Position numbers and translations under genes: made by a program
Part shown: piece after piece, positions 55,401 through 64,000 of the stretch
Layout of the letters: each line of letters begins with the position of its first letter
How positions within the stretch are numbered: the first letter of the stretch is position 1
NCBI RefSeq assembly: GCF_020283565.1
Contig: NC_060059.1
Span: 31,112,838 to 31,176,837, forward strand
DNA from: Trifolium pratense
Taxonomy: Eukaryota; Streptophyta; Magnoliopsida; Fabales; Fabaceae
Length of the DNA stretch: 64,000 nt
Direction: 5' to 3'
Notes under the pieces: model-generated
Databases searched by the model: none
What the model was told of the DNA's origin: nothing
The model's input: the letters and a program-made list of their open reading frames with translations, nothing else

Positions 55401-55680
55401 AATTTTGTTGGGCTTAGATCCTCTTTCGTAAGAAAAAAAACTCATTTATTTAATTTTTTTGTTGTAATTAATTAATTTTTTTAAATACAATAAAAAACCT
55501 ATTCTATAAAAATAATGAGTTAATGAAAAATATTTTTTTTTTGGTTGATTGAAAAATAAAAATTTAAACATTGATGTAACAAAATTGAGTGAACAAAAAT
55601 ACATGTTCTTACATTTAAAATTGTCACGAACAAAGAGTTGTGTCTAGGATAAAATTAATGTTTAAAAATGAAATGAAAAC
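55401..55680. promoter_or_regulatory. AT-rich upstream region of the PPR gene
   Basis: The 280 bases before the ATG at 55681 contain A/T runs (for example AAAAATAAAAATTTAAACATTG near 55550). No clear TATA box with good spacing was picked. Confidence 0.35.
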
Positions 55681-57753
55681 ATGCTTCTGATGATGACTCA
55701 GAAGAACCTTTCCACGCCGTTCCCAAAATACGACGACCTTCTCCGTCGCTATGTAGCTTCCAAACACAACAAATTCGGTTTATGTGCCTCAGCCATCACC
55801 TTTTGTCTCAAAAGTTGCATTTCCTTAGGCACCCTTGAATTTGGAAGAGTGGTTCACGTGGATTCCATCAAGCTAAATTTCAACTCTGATTGTTTTGTAG
55901 GTTCTTCTCTCATTAAGTTTTATTCACAATATGGAAAAATAAAAGATGCACATAAGGTGTTTGATGAAATTACTAACAAAGATATTGTTGCTTATACTTC
56001 CATGATCACTGCATATGCTCACTCTGGTGGTTCATTTGCTTATGGTGCTTTCAATATTGCTTGCACAATGCAGCAACAAGGGATGCTTCCGAATCGAGTT
56101 ACGTTAGTGAGCTTGATGCATGCAGCGGCGAAATTGGGGGCGTTGCAAGAGGGTCGTGTGATTCATGGTTACGCTGTTAGGAGAGGAATTGGTTTGTGTG
56201 ATGATGTTTTTGAGACAACCCTTTTGGATATGTATCATAAATGTGGTGGTGTAGGGTTAGCTGCTTCGGTTTTTGCCAAGATGGATGCTCGAAAAACAAT
56301 AAATGTTGGTTCTTGGAACAGTTTGATGGCTGCTTATCTTCATAATGGACAGGCTTTAGAAGCTTTTGAACATTTTCGTCGAATGATGTGTAGAAATGTT
56401 TTGCCTGATTTGTTAACATTGGCCAATGCGCTTTTTTCTTGTGTCGAATTGAATTATTTACGTCGAGGGATGAGTATCCATGGGTACATGATCACGATGG
56501 GGGTAGAACTTGATTTGGTGGCTTCTACTGCTTTGGTTGATTTATACTGTAAACTTGATGTAACGAAAGCTAGGAAACTGTTTGAAAGACTGGGGAATAA
56601 GGATGCTGTTGTATATAATGTTATGATGACTGGTTATCTTGAAAATGAGTTTCTTGTGGAGACGGTGAATGTTTTTCGTGAAATGGTCAAGGTGAATGTT
56701 AGTCCAAATGTGGCTTTGTTTCTTAATTTGATTTCTGCAGTATCAAAATTGAGAGATATTAAATTAGCCAGGTCTATCCATGGTCATGTATTGAGGCATA
56801 TGCACTTGTCGCATTTGGAAATTGCAAATCAAATTATTCACGCATATTCAAAATGTGGGTATGTCATGGATGCAAGGAAAGTCTTCAATAGGATGAGAAC
56901 AAGGGACTTGGTTTCATGGACTTCGATGATAACAGGTTATGTTCATAATGGTCACATTGATGAAGCCATAAACTTGTTTCGTTTGCTGCAAAGAGAAAAT
57001 CTAAATATCGACTCTGTTACTCTAATTGGTCTCCTTCAGGCATTATCCCAGCTTGGATGTCTAAGATTTGTTAAGGAAGTGCACTGTTTCAGTTACCGAT
57101 TTTTCCATGGTAGAGAGTTGTCTGTAAATAATTCTCTTATTACTATATATGCTAAGTGCGGAAAATTGTGTATGGCTAGATACATATTTCAGCAAATGAC
57201 AGAACGGTGTCTCACATCATGGAATGCAATGATAGGTGCATATGCGATGCATGGAAACTATACAGAGGTGTTAGAACTCTTTGATCATATGAAATTTGGA
57301 AAAATTACACCTGATGAAGTGACTTTCACTTCAATACTCACTGCCTGCAGCCACTCAGGATTGGTAGAAAAGGGTCTACAAATTTTTGGGATAATGATGA
57401 AGGAATATGCAATAGTTCCCAGTGAAGTTCATTATAGTTGTATAGTAGATTTATTAAGCCGAGCTGGTCGACTTAGAGAGGCATACAATCTGGTCAAAAC
57501 CATGCCTTCAACACATAGTTCTGCTGCATTGTCTTCTTTGCTTTCTGCTTGCAGACTATATGGGGATACTGAGATTGGAGAGGCCATAGGGAAACATATA
57601 TTAAAATTGGAACCATATAGTTCAGGTGCTCATGCTTTGGTATCAAATATACGTGCACAAGGGGGGAGATGGGATGAAGTAGCCCAAATAAGGTCCATGA
57701 CAAAGAATACGAAATTGAGAAGTACTGCAGGATATAGTGCATGTTTAGATTGA
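55681..57753 (+). CDS. pentatricopeptide repeat (PPR) protein, PLS/E type
   Basis: An intronless 690-codon gene, as is usual in the PPR family. Tandem PPR motifs fill residues about 65-590: DCFVGSSLIKFYSQYGKIKDA, DIVAYTSMITAYAHSG, DLVSWTSMITGYVHNGHIDEA, SVNNSLITIYAKCGKLCMA, CLTSWNAMIGAYAMHGNY and PDEVTFTSILTACSHSGLVEKG. The C-terminal segment (about 600-690: ALSSLLSACRLYGDTEIGEAIGKHILKLEP..) is the E domain; no DYW cytidine deaminase domain follows, so the gene belongs to the E subgroup. Family members bind organelle RNA for editing or processing. The first approximately 40 residues (basic, few acidic) could target an organelle, most likely mitochondria or plastid. The ATG is preceded by AAAAC and followed by two more Met codons, so the exact start is uncertain by a few residues. 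Confidence 0.92.
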   Translation: MLLMMTQKNLSTPFPKYDDLLRRYVASKHNKFGLCASAITFCLKSCISLGTLEFGRVVHVDSIKLNFNSDCFVGSSLIKFYSQYGKIKDAHKVFDEITNKDIVAYTSMITAYAHSGGSFAYGAFNIACTMQQQGMLPNRVTLVSLMHAAAKLGALQEGRVIHGYAVRRGIGLCDDVFETTLLDMYHKCGGVGLAASVFAKMDARKTINVGSWNSLMAAYLHNGQALEAFEHFRRMMCRNVLPDLLTLANALFSCVELNYLRRGMSIHGYMITMGVELDLVASTALVDLYCKLDVTKARKLFERLGNKDAVVYNVMMTGYLENEFLVETVNVFREMVKVNVSPNVALFLNLISAVSKLRDIKLARSIHGHVLRHMHLSHLEIANQIIHAYSKCGYVMDARKVFNRMRTRDLVSWTSMITGYVHNGHIDEAINLFRLLQRENLNIDSVTLIGLLQALSQLGCLRFVKEVHCFSYRFFHGRELSVNNSLITIYAKCGKLCMARYIFQQMTERCLTSWNAMIGAYAMHGNYTEVLELFDHMKFGKITPDEVTFTSILTACSHSGLVEKGLQIFGIMMKEYAIVPSEVHYSCIVDLLSRAGRLREAYNLVKTMPSTHSSAALSSLLSACRLYGDTEIGEAIGKHILKLEPYSSGAHALVSNIRAQGGRWDEVAQIRSMTKNTKLRSTAGYSACLD

Positions 57754-58130
57754 CAAGTTTTGGTGGAATCACGGTCAGCCACCGTGGTTTTAACAAACAC
57801 TACACTTTGGAGCTTAAACAAAATGACGGTGCCATCCAAACGTGGCACGTAGTCAGATACAGGTAGTCAGCTAGACAAACTTATTATGTGCAATTCATTT
57901 TGTCAGATCATCCAAAAAAATTGTTCTTGCAATGTCCATATTTTCATAGAAGAATTTTGATATATGGCAAATGACATCAGTGGGTGGTAGTGATAATGGT
58001 ATCAAAGTGAGTACAAGGAGGATTTGAATATGTAGAAAATGGAGTATGGTTTTCGACAGACTTCTTCAAGGTTCACTTTCACCCCAAGAGTATTTAAGTG
58101 GAGGGCAAAACGGGCATAAAGAAGGTCAAT
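57754..58130. other. PPR 3' flank
   Basis: Trailer with no recognisable gene. No strong AATAAA near the stop. Confidence 0.45.
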
Positions 58131-58145
58131 AACTTTGATAGCAGA

Positions 58146-58368
58146 ACCCACTTGGGGTTGGTCTAGTGGTGTTGGCTTGGGTCCTTGGAGTATGCTCCTC
58201 TCAAGGTCTCAGGTTCGATTCTCCCTGGTGCCAATTTCGGTGGGCTAAGTCCATACAGAGCAAAAAAACTCTGGCTTTAAATGGGGCCCCCACAAGTGGG
58301 CGGTGGGATTGGTCCCCTTGGATTAGTCGGTCCTAAGGCCGGATACCAAGTTTTCAAAAAAAAAAAAA
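58146..58368 (+). mobile_element. tRNA-derived SINE, full length
   Basis: A 223-bp insert has RNA polymerase III box A (TGGTCTAGTGGTGTTGGC) at 58157-58174, box B (GGTTCGATTC, about 58210), a non-tRNA body and a poly(A) tail at 58355-58370. A perfect 15-bp duplication AACTTTGATAGCAGA flanks it (58131-58145 and 58369-58383). This proves retroposition. The family looks like legume tRNA-derived SINEs, but I cannot name it. Confidence 0.92.
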
Positions 58369-58383
58369 AACTTTGATAGCAGA

Positions 58384-60850
58384 GTTGGATAAGATACATT
58401 CTTTCCCCTGACGATTTTGACAAAATACAGGTGCATACTATTTCTTTTTTATAGTTGTTGGTTGATGAAAATTTATTGGCACATTCTATTGATTGAAGCT
58501 TTTTATATTCTATATCCTAGTGTTGGGCTATACGTGTATCTTTTATCTTCAGCTATTAGTTTTTCAATAAAACAATGAGTTGAATCTGTTAAGTTGGTTG
58601 TACATACTAGTCCAGATCTCGAAGAATCAACATTGCAGCATTGCCAGGATTCACTTTATATGGTTTAAACTAGTGGAGTTCTAACACATAATGAACAAAA
58701 TCACTTATTTCAATTGTTATTAGACTTGTTCTGCTATGCAAGTAACCAAAAAGCAAGAAAATTGGTGTTACTATCCATTTGTTTATTCATTTTAAATTTG
58801 GAACATCTATTAAATTTTCAGCTAGCATTCACATGTGATTTGCATCTCAAGTTATTTGAATGTTAAATGCAACATTTGCAGATCTTTGGAGTTAAGGAGA
58901 AAATGAAAAGTAGATTAAATATACATTTCTCCTTGAGGGATTAAAGGATATCTTGACACAATTAAGCTCTATTCATGATTTCCCCTTTCTGGTTTTATTT
59001 ATATTAATTCAAAGATTTTTTCTTAACAAACTCAATATTCGAGAAACTATGGAGATTTATAGATTTCCAAATATCACGTGTAAACTATTGGACAGTTTTC
59101 ATCAAAGGCATATCTATATAAGTCGATGCATCTACTCTTGTTGTTCAGCTTTATGAACTTTTGATGAGTTGTTGAGATTGATTGAGTTTTGAATATGATA
59201 ATTTAAATATTGGAAAGTTGTTTCAATCTGGTTTTCTGACTTTAACTTTGCCACAGGTAGGTAATGATCCAAGAATTAGTTTGCTCATACGATACGCACT
59301 TCATGTGAAAGCATTCTTGGCTGAAGTGTGGTAAAAACTAGCCCAACCTTACCTTTTTCTAAGTTTAACTTTGCTAAATAGAAAATGGCAATGACAAGAT
59401 TGAATTCTTGTTAAAAGAGAGTAAGAAACTTTTATACCATGTCAAGTAATAAAGATTTGTTTAGATTGCTATATGTTAATTAATCTGATTTCTTACACTT
59501 TTTTTCATGTTCATTTCAGACCCTGGTAATTATTCAAATTTTCTTAATATGTTGTTTATGGCGATGCTATAATACCTTCAATGTGGCAGAAAGACCCTAA
59601 AAGGCTAAAACATACTGAAAGTTATGTATAAAAGAGATTTTAGCAGCAGTTAGCATGTTAGGTCAGCATGAAAATTGTGTTATTCAGGCAATTACTGTGG
59701 AAGTGGAAATATGTAAAGTTCTCATGCATTGTAGGGTTTGAATCATATTCTTCTCACATGTCTAATATTTGTTCAGCTGCCAAATTTACACTGATATGTA
59801 GGTCTTAATTCTCTTGAGCTCAATTATGTTCTAATATTATTATTGACTATGCATCTGCTTTAAGCTCCATGAGAAAAGTTCTGCCATAAGATACCCAGAA
59901 CGGACGATGAATGATGTTCATTTTATTCGGTTGCAAATTTTCCGTTAGGGTTACAGGACTAAATAATCTGAACAAAGTGACTCGGAGGCAATCAACTACA
60001 ATTATTTTTAAGGTTAACTGAACAAAGTGACTCAGATCCATTTAAGATGTCAAATTCATAAATGGATCTCAGTTACTTCGAGGGATTAATATCTGCAATT
60101 GTGCATAGTGAATACAGTGATTTATTCAAAAAAAGATAGGTAAAATAAATTTTGTAAAGGGAGTAACTACTGTCATTCTGTATCTATTGCCAGTTAATCA
60201 TTCTTGTTCAATTTAATTTTTATTTATTTTCTAAATTATTAATTTCATTGAATCCAGAACACTAAGGATTGGAAAAGAAGAAAGTAAACCAGAAGGGAAA
60301 TAAACACATCAGTAATGGATCATTACTAGTTAATATAAAATTCAACAGCTTTTCTTTTTCTTTATGTCTTTATATATATGGGATAAAGATTTGAGAAAGG
60401 TCTTAGTTGTTATCTTCTTATCATATAAAAAAGGTAGAGAGAGATTACCAAAGAATAATAATTCACACAATGATGAGCCCAACCCTGTTAAAATTAATGA
60501 AGAAAATACACCCAATTTCCTAAGCTTAATCATCATCATCACACCATTCTCATCATAAATGAAAAAGAATATATAAACATGAAGGTATATAGTTCATAGG
60601 GTCCTTTGTCCATGCTGGTCACTCAGACAGTTCAAAATCTAAAACTCTTTAACTTTAGAAAAGCAAAAAAAGCACATGGAAAGCCGTTTCTGGTTGAATA
60701 TGTAGTCCCAAAAGCTAAACAAGATGCATTATAGGAAAAATAATGATAATAAGGTTTTAACATACAACCCTCCTAATTTCCTCTTTTGTAACCATCATAC
60801 ATGCCATAATTTAAGGATAAATGTAGCACTGCACTGCCACATCAGATTAA
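58384..60850. other. AT-rich intergenic
   Basis: No gene with clear coding signal. Short frames at 58953 and 60364 are compositionally biased, and no exon pair with good splice sites was convincing. GAATTGTG- and TTTGATATG-type AT-rich words dominate. Confidence 0.45.
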
Positions 60851-61003
60851 AGGTGTGTTTGGTGTCTGAAACATGTTGATATCGGACATCGATACGACAA
60901 CGACAAATACAGTAGTTACTAGTTATATTTAATTTCTTTCAATTTTCAAAATGTTATCGGTGTCGGAGTGTCAGTGTCGTGTCTGATGTCCGTATTTCTT
61001 CTA
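60851..61003. repeat. dispersed GTGTCGGTGTC-type repeat (copy 1)
   Basis: GTGTCTGAAACATG and GATATCGGACATCG at the left and ATCGGTGTCGGAGTGTCAGTGTC at the right give a partly inverted arrangement. Related copies are at 61786-61919 and within the bL28c intron (27568-27660). Class unknown, perhaps a MITE. Confidence 0.55.
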
Positions 61004-61446
61004 TTTTAAAAGAATTTTAATATGGTGAGACCTGTGATGAGCTACTTAACAATTATAGACTAACCGAAAGTGACCATTATTTGGTCACATCATCCTCTTA
61101 GATTATTAAATAAACATTCATGGCCAAGGTTATTGAGCACTGCATTCATATATTATAAATGTTCAATTACTTTTAGGATATGTTTTTTAAGGAGACATAT
61201 GACCCAAAATGAGGCTTATGTACTAAGCAAACACCATGTTATTGGCTGTTCAAATCAAGTATAAACACTCTGGCAATGTCACAGAAATTAAGCTGCCCTC
61301 AAATGCTTAAATCTAGGTGCATGTTAATATCATCATCAATAATCATGGTATGGTAATGGTATAGCTTTCTTGTTCTTGTAGATTTTGAATTTTTAGTCTT
61401 TTCCTTTTCATATATTAGAAGCAAATTAATTGTGTGTGAATTGTGT

Positions 61447-61615
61447 CAGTGTTGTCAAATAGCTGTCATAGTGGTGCTATAGCGATATAGCGTAGCATAA
61501 TTTGAACAAATCAATTTTGTAGGAATTGTGTCGATGCATTGGCTGTAGCGACGCTATAGCACTATGTGAATTTGAACAAACTGCTATTTTCCGCGATTTG
61601 TGCTTGACAACACTG
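61447..61615. mobile_element. hAT-type MITE with CAGTGTTGTCAA ends
   Basis: 169 bp. Terminal inverted repeats CAGTGTTGTCAA and TTGACAACACTG, and a perfect 8-bp duplication AATTGTGT (61439-61446 and 61616-61623). The interior is rich in GCTATAGC palindromic words. It is non-coding. Confidence 0.9.
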
Positions 61616-61653
61616 AATTGTGTCATAGTTTCTTAACATTGTTTATATTGCAG

Positions 61654-63583
61654 GATTTGGTAATTTGAGTATGGGCAAAGAAATGGGAAATAACAACACT
61701 TCTGCTATCAAAGGTACATGTTCTGTTTTATATTTTGAAGATGAAAGGTACATACTATGAAATACGGCACTCCTTGGATTAGGTGTGTCCTGGTGTCAGA
61801 CACATGTCGGTGTCCAACACTGACATGACATCATGATTACATTGAATTATATCATTTTCTCAAATTATTATTGGTGTCGACGTGTCAGTGTGGTGTCCGG
61901 TGTCTGTGCTTCATAGTGTTCTTCTAGTATATAAACGATGAGGAAATTTTTTTTGAAATAGATTTGTATTTTGCCTTTTATTTTTTTAAAATTTATTTCT
62001 CATTTTTGTAGAGGAAGATAACATAAGTGAAGCTGATAAAAAGAATCTCCTAGAAGATACTAGTGAACATGCAAATGAAATATCACAAAAAGAAAATCAG
62101 AATCTAACAACATCTTTATCCAAAGATGTTGTGGAAAATGGTTCAAACATTTATAGTGATACAACAATTGAACTTGGAAAAGATGGTCATGATGCAGATG
62201 ATAATGTAGAAGAGAAAATTCAAACTATTTCAATAGCTGAATCCAATGATGCTGATGAGAAAGCAAGCATGATTGAAAGTGATTATTCATTGGAAGAAGA
62301 TACTCATGCAAGTGAAATAAATATGGAAAATCAAATGCATCAAAAATCTGAAGAGGAAGTTTTTAAGGAGAAAAGTATAGGACTAGCTTCTGAACATGCA
62401 ACAATGGAACTTGGAAACGTTTCGGTGCAAGAAGAACGTTGCGGAGACGATGTGAAAGATGAAAGTCAAATGATTCCAATAGCTGAGGCCAAAGATGTTG
62501 AAGAGAAAGAAGCTACGAGACTCGTTTCACATGATATAGAAAGCAAGAATGAAAATAATTCATTGGAAGAAGGAGATACTCATGAAAGTGAGATAAATAT
62601 GGAAAATCAAATGCATCCAATTGATGAAGATGTTGAGGAGAAAGCTACAACTGAAGTTGGAAAAGTTTCGATGCAAGAAGAATGTTGCGGAGATGATGTG
62701 AACGAGAAAACACAAATGATTTTAATAGATGAGGCTAAAGATGTTGAAGAGAAAGGTATAAAACTTGTTTCACACAATGTAGAAAGAAAGGTTGAAAATG
62801 ATTCATTGGAAGGAGATGCTAATGAAAGTGACATAAATATGGAAAATCAAATGCATCCAAAGCCTGAAGAGGAAGGTGTTGAGGAGAAAGCTACAACTGA
62901 ACTTGGAAAAGTTTCGATGCAAGAAGAATGTCGCGGTGATGAGGTCAAAGATGTTGAAGAGAAAGCTACAGGACTCACTTCACACAATATATCAAGCAAG
63001 CTTGAAAATGATACATTGGAAGGCGATGCTAATGTAAGCGACATAAGTATGGAAAATCAAATGCATCGAAAGTCTGAAGATGGTAAGGAGAAAGCTACAA
63101 CTGAACGTGGAAAAGTTTCGATGCAAGAAGAAGGTCGCAGTGATGATGTGAAAGAGAAAATTCAAATGATTCCAACAGATGAGGCCAAACATGTTGAAGA
63201 GAAAGTTACAGGACTCATTTCATACAATGTAGAAAGCAAGCCTGAAAATGATACATTGGAAGGAGATAATCATGAAAGTGATATAAATATGGAGAATCAA
63301 ATGCATCCAATTGATGAAACTGAAGGTGTTGAGGAGAAAGCTATAGTAATGGTTTCTGACCATACAAGAAGTTCACTTCAAAATGACTTATTGAAAGACA
63401 AAGATGATCTTGAAATAGCTGCAGGGCTGAGTTATGACGGCGAAACAAGTGAACTTGAAGATGAAGATAAAAAAGATGGAAACACGATAATTCCTTTTAT
63501 GAATGGCATAGATTTTCAAGGAAAAACTACCATCTTGGCTTCTGATGATCCTTTGTTTCTAAGGAATTCTTTTGGTGGTGAAG
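61654..63583 (+). CDS. acidic repeat protein gene, partial (internal exons)
   Basis: Two exons are visible: 61654-61713 (acceptor TTGCAG, donor GTACAT) and 62012-63583 (acceptor TTTGTAG, donor GTTTGT). The phase-1 junction joins them in frame. The first ATG in exon 61654 is at 61671, but the frame is open upstream, so the true start may lie in an unseen exon to the left. The long exon encodes about 525 residues of very acidic, Lys/Glu/Asp-rich repeats with low hydrophobicity: the units contain NMENQMHP, VEEKATTE, GKVSMQEE and DAKDVEEK-like motifs. The ATGGAAAATCAAATGCAT box recurs at 62323, 62599, 62839, 63049 and 63289 (spacing 276, 240, 210, 240). I recognise no family. It probably folds poorly (disordered). 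It continues past the window, since the ORF stop at 63591 is inside the next intron. Confidence 0.7.
61786..61919. repeat. dispersed GTGTCGGTGTC-type repeat (copy 2, intronic)
   Basis: GTGTCAGACACATGTCGGTGTC at the left; GACGTGTCAGTGTGGTGTCCGGTGTC at the right. It sits within the intron between 61713 and 62012. Confidence 0.55.
62323..63306 (+). repeat. in-frame tandem repeats inside the acidic protein gene
   Basis: Five units of 210-276 bp, each a multiple of 3, so unit gain or loss keeps the frame. Adjacent units have AGxTGTTGAGGAGAAAGCTACAACTGAAC-type blocks in common (for example 62631 and 62877). Confidence 0.85.
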
Positions 63584-63679
63584 GTTTGTAATTTTTCTAT
63601 TTTTTCCTTTTTCGTTATTGTTTTAAGGTTATTTACACATACCAAGGAAACCTATAAGTTTTGTTACTTTTATAGAATC

Positions 63680-63907
63680 TGTTGGAAATTCCGCCTTCAT
63701 TGCGGTCCTCCCCCATCCGCCTAATTGCGGCATTCGAGTTGCCTTCATTGCAACCTCCAACACCTTCATTGTGTTGGGTGTGAAGGGGTGGATTTAGTTC
63801 CACATTCCTAAGAGATATGGCGTGTGTAGTGTTTATAAGCAAATGGCAGTCCTCACCTTACAGGCCGGTCTTGTGAGGATGAGTTAGGCCCAATATAAAA
63901 TCTGACA
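63680..63907. repeat. possible solo LTR or TRIM-like fragment
   Basis: 228 bp starting TGTTGG and ending TGACA, flanked by near-repeats GAATC (63675-63679) and GAATT (63908-63912), one mismatch. The right part (TATAAGCAAATGGCAGTCCTCACC, GATGAGTTAGGCCC) has the look of a common plant LTR 3' end. A CCTTCATTG minirepeat recurs within it. It lies in the intron or 3' region of the acidic gene. Confidence 0.5.
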
Positions 63908-63912
63908 GAATT

Positions 63913-64000
63913 GTTTATTTTTTCTTTCTATAATACCATTAACTATTTATTATCTCATTCCGCCTATTAGATATTTAAGGGTATTATAAAACAATAGTCA
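63913..64000. other. window end, AT-rich
   Basis: No feature recognised. The acidic gene probably continues beyond the window. Confidence 0.5.

Noticed and set aside
58150..58225. Possible tRNA gene
   Set aside because: Boxes A and B are present but it does not fold as a cloverleaf by eye and sits in a SINE with poly(A) tail and target duplication.
1..64000. CRISPR arrays, operons, bacterial ribosome binding sites, rRNA genes
   Set aside because: None seen; the sequence is plant nuclear DNA with introns and plant transposons.

Overview
The window is plant nuclear DNA, almost certainly from a legume. Gene-poor AT-rich sequence alternates with large retrotransposons. The host genes have GT-AG introns, one encodes a chloroplast-targeted ribosomal protein and one is an intronless PPR gene, both plant hallmarks. 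The transposon set (SIRE-type Copia, Athila and Tat Ty3/gypsy, Stowaway, Tourist, Mutator and hAT MITEs, a tRNA-derived SINE) also fits. The legume assignment is inference from the look of the repeats, not from a search. Layout from left to right: (1) 1-1867 is AT-rich spacer. (2) 1868-13061 is a young Tat-lineage Ty3/gypsy element on the minus strand, with 400-bp LTRs differing at one base and a perfect 5-bp target duplication. Its 3' region carries two genes on the opposite strand, each with its own TATA box; the larger one has a clean in-frame intron. (3) 13062-26102 is intergenic DNA with at least five Stowaway-like MITE copies, a 998-bp hAT-type element with a GC-rich core, a LINE reverse transcriptase fossil and small retroposon scars. 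(4) 26103-28151 (minus) is the three-exon nuclear gene for plastid ribosomal protein bL28c. (5) 28270-31512 is a cluster of MITE-like elements, including a Mutator-type MITE inserted into a Stowaway MITE. (6) 31513-55030 is a three-layer nest: a Tourist-like MITE was hit by a SIRE-type Copia element (31692-54813), whose pol was then hit by an Athila element (39059-50931). Target duplications support each insertion and both LTR pairs match in length. (7) 55681-57753 (plus) is a PPR gene. (8) 58146-61615 holds a full SINE with a 15-bp duplication and a hAT-type MITE with an 8-bp duplication. (9) 61654 to beyond 63583 is part of a gene for a very acidic protein with internal repeats. Host functions here are organelle-related: bL28c belongs to the plastid ribosome, and PPR proteins normally process plastid or mitochondrial RNA. 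They are far apart on opposite strands and nothing suggests joint control. The retroelements share one unusual theme: all three large elements carry an extra gene beyond gag-pol. In Copia and Athila these extra proteins appear distantly related to each other; in Tat the extra genes are antisense and one is spliced. This is the most interesting biology in the window.
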